Below, in pieces: positions 8,285 to 15,240 of a stretch of DNA of 17,419 bases; the first letter of the stretch is position 1, and every line of letters starts with the position of its first letter. The position numbers were made by a program, and so were the translations under genes. Under the pieces are notes generated by a model. It was given only the letters and a program-made list of their open reading frames with translations, made no database searches and was not told where the DNA came from. The DNA comes from Chromatiales bacterium (GTDB lineage: Bacteria > Pseudomonadota > Gammaproteobacteria > Chromatiales > Chromatiaceae): positions 1 to 17,419 of the forward strand of contig JAHEIA010000007.1 of the NCBI GenBank assembly GCA_024639625.1, given 5' to 3'.

Positions 8285-8305
8285 TTCACTGGCATGGAAT
8301 ATTAG
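8276..8305 (+). promoter_or_regulatory. Sigma70-like promoter upstream of the 300-residue orphan gene
   Basis: A perfect -35 box TTGACA (8276-8281) is followed, after 18 bases, by TATTAG (8300-8305), which matches four of six -10 positions. Transcription would start near 8312, leaving a leader of only about 13 bases before the ATG at 8325, with no Shine-Dalgarno sequence in it. The perfect -35 box in a GC-rich genome is the strongest promoter signal in the window. Confidence 0.5.
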
Positions 8306-8324
8306 CTGTTGCTACTATTTACGC

Positions 8325-9227
8325 ATGTTGCAGAGAGACCACACCACTCGTCATCTGAACCTGCGTAAACAACACAGGACGGACCTGCTCGGCCTCGCTG
8401 CCGGGGAGGGGGCCTTCCTCAGCCCGCAGCAATCGCAGCAGATCCTCGAGGGCCATCTTCAGTACCTGGAAGAAGAACTGACCCTGCACAACGCAGCGGT
8501 GGATCTCGGGCAGGTTCAGGAAACCCTGCTGGAGGTCTCAGCCATCATCCGTCATCAACGCAGCGAGAGGCCGGAAGCCGAATACGGGACGATCCTCGGC
8601 CGCCTGACTCGATTGTATGCGCGGGGGATCGGCGGAGAAGCCAGCGATGCGTTTGCCCGCAGCGCCGCTGATTACGCGGACGTGATCGAGGCAATCAGTT
8701 GGACCTGTTCCAGCTGTGAGTACAGCCAGGCGATCGGCCAGCTCCTGCATTTCATGGGGCAATTGTTCGACTCACGCAAGGAAAGCTGGATGACCGTGTA
8801 CGAGCATATTCTGTCGATGCCGGATTCCGCTGCTATACAGCCCTTGCTCGAAAGAGAGTGCTTTTCCGAGGTTAAGCAGTGGGTCGACGAGGGGGTCGGG
8901 AACTTATTCAAGATCCGAGGAGATCTTGCGGCGCGGTTGCAGAAGCTGGAACAGGAGCTCGCCCTCCTCGAGCAAGACATGCAGGAGCTTGAGGAGCAGA
9001 TTGCCGCCGAGCTAGAGGCAGAGAAGACCGCTGCCGGCGCGCCCGTGATCCAGCTGGATACACGCAAACGGCAGAAGGAACTGCTAGGATGGCAGGGCAA
9101 ATGGCGGCGCTTGGTCACAGCCTGGGAGGACGAAAGATACGTGCTCGACCTCATCGAATCCAACATCCTCGAATTCGACACCAAGCTGAAACAGTTGCGG
9201 CGCGCATATTCCCTGCGGCTGGTGTAG
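8325..9227 (+). CDS. Unrecognised 300-residue soluble protein with coiled coil
   Basis: I do not recognise this family. The sequence looks like a real protein: no signal peptide or membrane helix, mixed charge, and helix-rich composition throughout. Residues 1-60 contain LSPQQSQQILEGHLQYLEEE. A pair of cysteines sits at 128-131 in WTCSSCEYSQAIGQLLHFMG, which could bind metal or form a disulfide; a third is Cys179. Residues ~199-235 have a heptad-like Leu/Glu pattern (LQKLEQELALLEQDMQELEE) typical of a coiled coil, and a basic patch RKRQK follows near 247. The ATG at 8325 is the first in frame after the promoter and has no ribosome-binding sequence, so the start is uncertain and the message may be near-leaderless. 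It is followed by 226 bases before the next gene. A scaffold or oligomeric regulator would fit, but nothing in the sequence fixes a function. Confidence 0.75.
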   Translation: MLQRDHTTRHLNLRKQHRTDLLGLAAGEGAFLSPQQSQQILEGHLQYLEEELTLHNAAVDLGQVQETLLEVSAIIRHQRSERPEAEYGTILGRLTRLYARGIGGEASDAFARSAADYADVIEAISWTCSSCEYSQAIGQLLHFMGQLFDSRKESWMTVYEHILSMPDSAAIQPLLERECFSEVKQWVDEGVGNLFKIRGDLAARLQKLEQELALLEQDMQELEEQIAAELEAEKTAAGAPVIQLDTRKRQKELLGWQGKWRRLVTAWEDERYVLDLIESNILEFDTKLKQLRRAYSLRLV

Positions 9228-9312
9228 CCCGGGCGCGATCACGGCGGCCGCCCCGGGATCGAGCGACAGTTCCCCGCCCCAACGCATTTCTCGCGCCATT
9301 TTCCGGTTCGCG

Positions 9313-9341
9313 TTTGCTTCCCCGCGGTTCATAAGTATATT
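9313..9341 (+). promoter_or_regulatory. Weak sigma70-like promoter upstream of the 396-residue gene
   Basis: TATATT (9336-9341) matches five of six -10 positions and stands in a small AT-rich island. A poor -35 candidate, TTTGCT (9313-9318), lies 17 bases upstream. It sits 112 bases before the ATG at 9454, leaving room for a leader that contains the small frame at 9365-9457. Confidence 0.3.
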
Positions 9342-9364
9342 AGTGAAGTGTCTTTTTTCACGAC

Positions 9365-9457
9365 ATGAAGACTCACCGCCCCGGTCCTAGCGATCGGGGG
9401 CCTCGCGAGCCGGGCATTCCCCGCTCGATGGACCGACTACAGGCGAACCATAGATGA
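9365..9457 (+). other. 30-codon upstream open reading frame overlapping the next start (ATGA)
   Basis: The frame starts at ATG 9365, runs 30 codons and ends at TGA 9455-9457, so the stop shares two bases with the ATG of the 396-residue gene. The product would be a basic peptide beginning MKTHRPGPSDRGPREPG. There is no clear ribosome-binding sequence before it, and codon use is not informative at this length. The ATGA junction suggests coupling: the larger gene also lacks a good ribosome site and could depend on ribosomes ending here. Chance is a serious alternative. Confidence 0.2.
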
Positions 9458-10644
9458 AGCAGGCTGCCCGCGAAATCGTCAACCCGCATCCCAAGATGTC
9501 GCTGCGCATTCCCCAGGGGATGGCGCCCGTGGAATTCTTCAACAGCCCGGCGAACCTGAAGAACCTGGCCGAAGAGAACGGGCTGTTCCGCACGCCGGAA
9601 GACCTCCTGATGTACCGAAAACTGATCGGGCACAGCACCGAATTCGATGCCTCGATCATTCTCGACACCTCGCGCCGGATTCTCGACCCGTTGGGGCGCC
9701 CGGTGCGGCGCGACCAGATGAGCCGGCGTCAGAAAAAGGTCTGGCACCGCATGACGCAAATCCTCTTCGATTACCTGCTGGCGACCTATCCGGATCCCGG
9801 GGAACACCTGCTGCTGTGCGGCGAGGCCAGTCTGGACTCTACGTGGCCGTTGAACAAACCCGGCGTCCCCAGTATCCGCATGATTCACAATCACTTCATC
9901 GCCTTTCCGATGCGTACCCTGGTCGAAGCGAAACAGGCGAATCCCGCCGACCCGAACCTGACCGACAGCGGCCATAACAGCCTGTTCCTACGCCACCTGA
10001 GCAGCATCTACCACGAGTTCCTGGAGGTGCTGGACCTGCAGATTCTGTCGCCCATCGCGACCACCGACTCCTGCCTGCGCCTTACCGGGTACCCGCAGAG
10101 CCTGCCGAGCTGGGAAGTACGTGGGGGGGCGGAAAGGCTGAAAGATCAGTACTTCTGGTACGAATACGAGCAGATCTTACTGGGATTTCTGGACTTCTAC
10201 CGGACCTTCTTCTCGCTGGTTTCCACCGGCGATGCCCGGGTGCCCGACGAAGCCAATTTCCCGGCCCAGATCACTGACGTGCTGCTCGGCAGCAACCAGT
10301 TTCAAAGGGTTGCCAGAGACCTGCGGGAACGGGTCATCCAAGACCCGCAGTTCGCCAACGAGATCCGCTGGCGGCCGGCCTACAAGCAACTGCTGTACCG
10401 CGACGACTCCGGGCGTCTGATCGTTACCATTTCCCAGAACTCGGTCGGCAATGCGATCACGGAGTTGCTGGGCATCGTGGTGAAAAGGGTAGAGGACGAC
10501 GCGGGCTACAGCGCCATTGAACCCGCCCTGGTAGGACGTCTGCTACAGGCCCGAGAGCGCCTGATCGCGGCGAATATGGGAGAACCGATCGCCGCCCCCT
10601 GCTGGCCGCACGGCGAATTCCTGCCGCGCGGCACGCGAGGATAA
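9454..10644 (+). CDS. Unrecognised 396-residue protein with an HxH motif
   Basis: I cannot assign a family. The protein appears soluble: no signal peptide and no clear membrane helix. The central part reads GEHLLLCGEASLDSTWPLN, then PSIRMIHNHFIAFPMRTL, with His145 and His147 between hydrophobic residues. This faintly recalls HIT or GalT-type nucleotide hydrolases and transferases, which carry HxH near a beta strand, but the rest of those signatures is not apparent, so this is only a hint. Residues 170-210 add more histidines (SGHNSLFLRHLSSIYHEFLE), and a tryptophan/tyrosine-rich stretch follows (DQYFWYEYEQILLGFLDFY, ~231-249). A later region (LIVTISQNSVGNAITELLG) looks like a beta-alpha unit. 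Start is the ATG at 9454; ATG 9496 is possible, and neither has a good ribosome site. It shares strand with the 8325-9227 gene but is separated by 226 bases with its own weak promoter. It converges on the chaperone gene. Confidence 0.75.
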   Translation: MKQAAREIVNPHPKMSLRIPQGMAPVEFFNSPANLKNLAEENGLFRTPEDLLMYRKLIGHSTEFDASIILDTSRRILDPLGRPVRRDQMSRRQKKVWHRMTQILFDYLLATYPDPGEHLLLCGEASLDSTWPLNKPGVPSIRMIHNHFIAFPMRTLVEAKQANPADPNLTDSGHNSLFLRHLSSIYHEFLEVLDLQILSPIATTDSCLRLTGYPQSLPSWEVRGGAERLKDQYFWYEYEQILLGFLDFYRTFFSLVSTGDARVPDEANFPAQITDVLLGSNQFQRVARDLRERVIQDPQFANEIRWRPAYKQLLYRDDSGRLIVTISQNSVGNAITELLGIVVKRVEDDAGYSAIEPALVGRLLQARERLIAANMGEPIAAPCWPHGEFLPRGTRG

Positions 10645-10648
10645 GACC

Positions 10649-10677
10649 CGGCGGAACTTTCGTTCGCGCCTCCGCCG
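10649..10677. terminator. Hairpin between convergent genes
   Basis: CGGCGGA (10649-10655) pairs perfectly with TCCGCCG (10671-10677) around a 15-base loop, in the 44-base gap between the 396-residue gene and the converging chaperone gene. The position suits a shared bidirectional terminator, but no run of T follows on either strand, so intrinsic termination is uncertain. Confidence 0.3.
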
Positions 10678-10688
10678 ATCGTCCGCGG

Positions 10689-11228
10689 CTACCGGTTGAC
10701 GCGCCGGATCACCTGGTCCGTGAGGTCCAGATCCGGATCGACGAACAGCAGACCGCTGTCCGTGCGTTCGAAGATCAACTGAAGATTTTCCTTTTTGGCG
10801 ATGTCGTTGAGGGCGTCGTTCACCGGGTCCAGCGCCTTCTTCACCAATCTTTCGTTTTCGCGCCCGAGATCCTGCTGCATCTCCCCCGCCATCTTCTGGT
10901 AGGCCTGTGCCCGCTGGACGATCTCCTTCTGCCGGCCCTCGCGTTGCGAGTCGCTCATGATCGCCTCGTCCCGCTTGTACGCCTCCTGCAGCTTATCGAT
11001 GGAGCGTTTCTCCGCCTCCAGTTTCTTCAACGCCGCCTGCTGGGAGCGTTCCGCCTGCTTGGTGGCGTCTTGCGCTGCCTTACTTTCCACCATCACCCGC
11101 TGCATATCCACGTAACCAACACGCAAGTCCGCCGCGGCCAGCGGCTGCGCCGCCAGCATGGCCACGGCAAACAACAAGAAAGAGTTACGCATTGGGGAAA
11201 TCTTGCGCAGCAGTGCTTCGATAGACAT
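10689..11228 (-). CDS. skp: Skp/OmpH-family periplasmic chaperone
   Basis: This 179-residue protein keeps unfolded outer membrane proteins soluble in the periplasm on their way to the BAM complex. The ATG at 11228 has a good ribosome site (AGAGGAAG, seven bases upstream). The alternative ATG at 11192 has none, though it begins the hydrophobic part of the leader, MRNSFLLFAVAMLAAQPLAAA. Cleavage is likely after residue 32 or 33. The mature protein opens with the OmpH signature DLRVGYVDMQRVM, then a long charged alpha-helical coiled coil (about 48-130) as in Skp tentacles, and closes with LIFERTDSGLLFVDPDLDLTDQVI, the strand-rich end typical of the family. Skp usually sits between bamA and lpxD; here it follows a patatin gene on the same strand after 130 bases, so it may be a paralogue. 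Confidence in the family is high and in orthology moderate. Confidence 0.9.
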   Translation of the reverse strand: MSIEALLRKISPMRNSFLLFAVAMLAAQPLAAADLRVGYVDMQRVMVESKAAQDATKQAERSQQAALKKLEAEKRSIDKLQEAYKRDEAIMSDSQREGRQKEIVQRAQAYQKMAGEMQQDLGRENERLVKKALDPVNDALNDIAKKENLQLIFERTDSGLLFVDPDLDLTDQVIRRVNR

Positions 11229-11278
11229 GAATGGCTTCCTCTTTTGGAATGTCGGTTTCGGGGTTTGTCCGTGGCGGC

Positions 11279-11308
11279 AGGATACGACATCCGGGGCCGT
11301 TTTGTAAC
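11279..11308 (-). promoter_or_regulatory. Possible promoter of the Skp-like gene
   Basis: On the - strand, GTTACA (four of six -35 positions, 11303-11308) is followed after 18 bases by TATCCT (four of six -10 positions, 11279-11284), about 50 bases before the start at 11228. This would let the chaperone gene be transcribed apart from the patatin gene upstream. Both boxes are imperfect. Confidence 0.3.
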
Positions 11309-11358
11309 AGCCCGGCACGCGAGCATCGATTCGGCGCAGGCCGAGGAACTCCGATCGT

Positions 11359-12261
11359 TTAGGACATCTTTGCGGCGATCCCGCTCGCTGCGCTCTGATA
11401 GCCGATCCGGATCACCTCCTGGGCTCGGTAGAATTCGTACGACCCGCAGGTATCGCGCGGGATCTCGATCACGATATCCGGGGCGTAGGACGCCAGCTTG
11501 GTGGCCGATATCGCGTTCTGCATGGTTTCGAAAGACCGGTTCAACAGATCGAATAGTCCAAGATCGCCCTTGGGGTCTCCGCGGAAACCTTTCTGGATCG
11601 AATCGAGGAAGTGTTTGATCTTGGCGTGATAGCCCTGATCATCGCCGACCCGCTCCTCTTTCCTCGGTTGTTCCGCCCGCGCTCGCTGGCGCCGCGGAGT
11701 ATTGAGATCCACGGCAATCGTGAGGTCGGTGCGGTCCTGGAAGGTCGGGGCAATGGGCACCGGATTGAGCAATCCGCCGTCCAGCAGCTTCATGCCCTGG
11801 TATTGGTGAGGAGTGAAGATGCTCGGCACCGCAATCGAGGCCCGAATCGCGTCGAACAGGGGCCCGCTATTGAACCAAACCTCCCGCTGGCGCTCGATGT
11901 CGGTAGCGACCGCGGTGTACCTGATCGGCAAGTCCTCGATATCGTGTTCGCCAACCATGCCTTTGAGCGTTTCCATGATGCGATCCCCCTTGAAAAGACC
12001 GCTGGAACCAAAGGCAAGGTCGAGGAAGCGCACCACGTCGGTCTTCTCCAGGGCACACACCCATGCCTTGTAGGCGTCGAGCCTGCCGGCGGCGTAGATT
12101 CCGCCGATCAACGCGCCCATGGACGCCCCGGCGATCGACTCGATAGCAAACCCGTTGTCGTTGAGCCATTCGATCACACCGATGTGCGCCAAGCCGCGAG
12201 CACCGCCGCTACCCAGCACCAACGATACCGACTTCGAATCTTTGCGGTGTTTGCGGCTCAT
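11359..12261 (-). CDS. Patatin-like phospholipase, RssA family
   Basis: This 300-residue patatin-fold serine hydrolase probably cleaves acyl esters of lipids in the cytoplasm or at the inner membrane. All family motifs are present: the oxyanion-hole loop LGSGGARGLAHIGVIEWL, the nucleophile elbow GASMG with Ser47, and the catalytic aspartate in LLDGGLLNPVP (Asp161). AVATDIERQREVWFNSG and ASIAVPSIFTPHQYQGMKLL are also typical of RssA/YchK proteins. There is no signal peptide. The ATG at 12261 is preferred because the family fold starts eleven residues later. A GTG at 12345 would overlap the upstream kinase gene by 26 bases, and neither has a clear ribosome site. It lies 58 bases after the hybrid kinase on the same strand, so co-transcription is plausible. 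RssA-type proteins are often near regulatory genes, but the physiological substrate is not known. Confidence 0.93.
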   Translation of the reverse strand: MSRKHRKDSKSVSLVLGSGGARGLAHIGVIEWLNDNGFAIESIAGASMGALIGGIYAAGRLDAYKAWVCALEKTDVVRFLDLAFGSSGLFKGDRIMETLKGMVGEHDIEDLPIRYTAVATDIERQREVWFNSGPLFDAIRASIAVPSIFTPHQYQGMKLLDGGLLNPVPIAPTFQDRTDLTIAVDLNTPRRQRARAEQPRKEERVGDDQGYHAKIKHFLDSIQKGFRGDPKGDLGLFDLLNRSFETMQNAISATKLASYAPDIVIEIPRDTCGSYEFYRAQEVIRIGYQSAASGIAAKMS

Positions 12262-12319
12262 CTGCGGCGCGCCCCGGTCTGTCTGGTCAAAGCGATCTGT
12301 GATCGTAGCCGCGGTGCGT

Positions 12320-14110
<1,791 letters not shown>

Positions 14111-14282
14111 TTTTCCGATCGAGCCGAATCGGTGGATCGCGTCGCCCCTAGGACCGGGTCCCAGTATCCCACCCACTCGCCGCAAGGCGTCTCGGCGGGC
14201 TACCCGAACAGCGTGCGGCCGAACCGCGGTTGATTCGGCGAAACACCCGACCTTCGTTCGGCGCCGCTCGACCAGGCATCAG

Positions 14283-14720
14283 TTACCTGCCGAACTCTAT
14301 GGTCCAGCTGCGCTGCACGACCGCGAACAGAAGCGCAGTGGTCCAGCCGACCAACAGGATGCCGTTCATCGCCTCGATACCGCTCAGTATCCGCCATTGA
14401 GGGCCCAGGGTGATGTCCCCGTAGCCCAGCGTCGTGAAGGTAACCAGGGAAAAGTAGACCGCTGTCTCGAAGGTCTGCAGTTCGGATACCGGGACCAGGA
14501 CAAGGAAGGTGACGGCCCAGAGCATGACCTCGATAATGTGCAGAAGCAGAAAAACAACCGCGGTAGAGATCAGCATTTCCAGCGTAGGGCGGCGCCGCCG
14601 CGAAACGTTGTTTCCGCCATGACGGGATACGAGGTGCCGAATCCAATAGGTAGTGCCGAGCGCATGAATCACCACGGTTACGGCGACCAGAACAATTCCG
14701 ATACCAATTAATTCCAGCAT
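14283..14720 (-). CDS. Small ion channel of the two-pore-helix (Ion_trans_2) potassium channel type
   Basis: This 145-residue integral membrane protein starts at an ATG with GGAGG seven bases upstream (14728-14732). Helices lie at about 4-21, 50-77 and 110-135. Between the last two, residues 83-102 form a pore helix and the selectivity filter TLGYGD (97-102), the hallmark of potassium-selective channels, after YFSLVTFTT. A basic loop (RRRR, 41-44) sits on the probable cytoplasmic side between helices 1 and 2. No RCK/TrkA-N or cyclic-nucleotide domain follows, so gating is not evident. Four copies should assemble to make one pore. Potassium flux would fit osmotic adaptation, as would the sucrose genes, but that link is inferred. 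It lies upstream of the hybrid kinase on the same strand with a 172-base gap. Confidence 0.88.
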   Translation of the reverse strand: MLELIGIGIVLVAVTVVIHALGTTYWIRHLVSRHGGNNVSRRRRPTLEMLISTAVVFLLLHIIEVMLWAVTFLVLVPVSELQTFETAVYFSLVTFTTLGYGDITLGPQWRILSGIEAMNGILLVGWTTALLFAVVQRSWTIEFGR

Positions 14721-15240
14721 TGCTCGCCCTCCCCAAGGCCAATAGTAAGACCGATCACGCCCGACGGGCGTTGGCCCCTATATGCTCGCGCAAAGCCGTG
14801 AGCCTGACCAGGCCTGTCATCACGTACTGAGTCGGAGTTCCCCACAGGGCCCGGCCTCCGCTGGTTGATCCTGCCGCGGAAACAAGCGCAAGGTACCAGC
14901 GCGGAATAGCCGCTTCCGGCCGGGCCTCGCCACCGCAGGCGCTTGGGCGGGGCCGGCTGCACCCAGAATCAAGTCCAGCCTGGGAGACCTGGCGCTACGA
15001 CTCGCAGCTGGCATCGCCAGGCCCGGGCCCTTCGAGCTTGTCAGCGACGGCGGCGCTGCGCCGAGGGCGCGGTAGTCTGTCTGACCCCGGTTCGGCCCCG
15101 AAAGGGGTACGCAGCAGAAGGCTGGGGGATACCTTTTGCGGATCCGCCGCCGACCCGTTTATCGAATACCCGAAACTCCACTCGACGCTTCTATGGAAAC
15201 CCACGCCGAACGACGCCAATGGACCCTCCACCAGTCGTCG
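14721..15240. other. 520-base region without a recognisable gene
   Basis: This lies between the channel gene and the end of the RND gene, both on the - strand. It contains the ribosome site of the channel gene (14728-14732) and presumably its promoter, for which I see no convincing boxes. On the + strand, CCCCGAAAGGGG (15096-15107) is a perfect 4-bp stem with a GNRA-type GAAA loop, and GCGGATCCGC (10-bp palindrome) lies near 15138. TCCGC/GCGGA (14857-14861 with 14876-14880) forms another short stem. Open frames here have no recognisable product. No terminator with a T-run was seen after the RND stop. Confidence 0.45.

Larger units (their letters stand above)
7944..8324. other. 381-base intergenic region between divergent genes
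   Basis: No convincing gene was found. It holds, left to right: the ribosome site of the rubrerythrin gene (GGGAGG on the - strand, 7951-7956); a 6-bp stem ACCGGC/GCCGGT (7999-8004 with 8016-8021); a GGCCGA/TCGGCC dyad (8035-8040 with 8053-8058); the palindromic repeat pair at 8072-8172; and the promoter with its dyad at 8265-8305. Both flanking genes read outward, so both promoters should lie here, but I can only point to one, for the + strand gene. Confidence 0.6.

Noticed and set aside
8290..8313. TGGCAT...TTGCT resembling a sigma54 -24/-12 promoter
   Set aside because: The GG and GC elements are 18 bases apart; sigma54 needs about 10.
9373..9975. 200-codon open frame on the - strand
   Set aside because: It overlaps the 396-residue gene almost entirely and has shadow-like composition with no recognisable motif.
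14861..14875. CTGGTTGATCCTGCC, identical to the conserved 5' end of eukaryotic 18S rRNA and close to archaeal 16S
   Set aside because: The match stops after 15 bases; the flanks show none of the following small-subunit rRNA sequence. A chance match.
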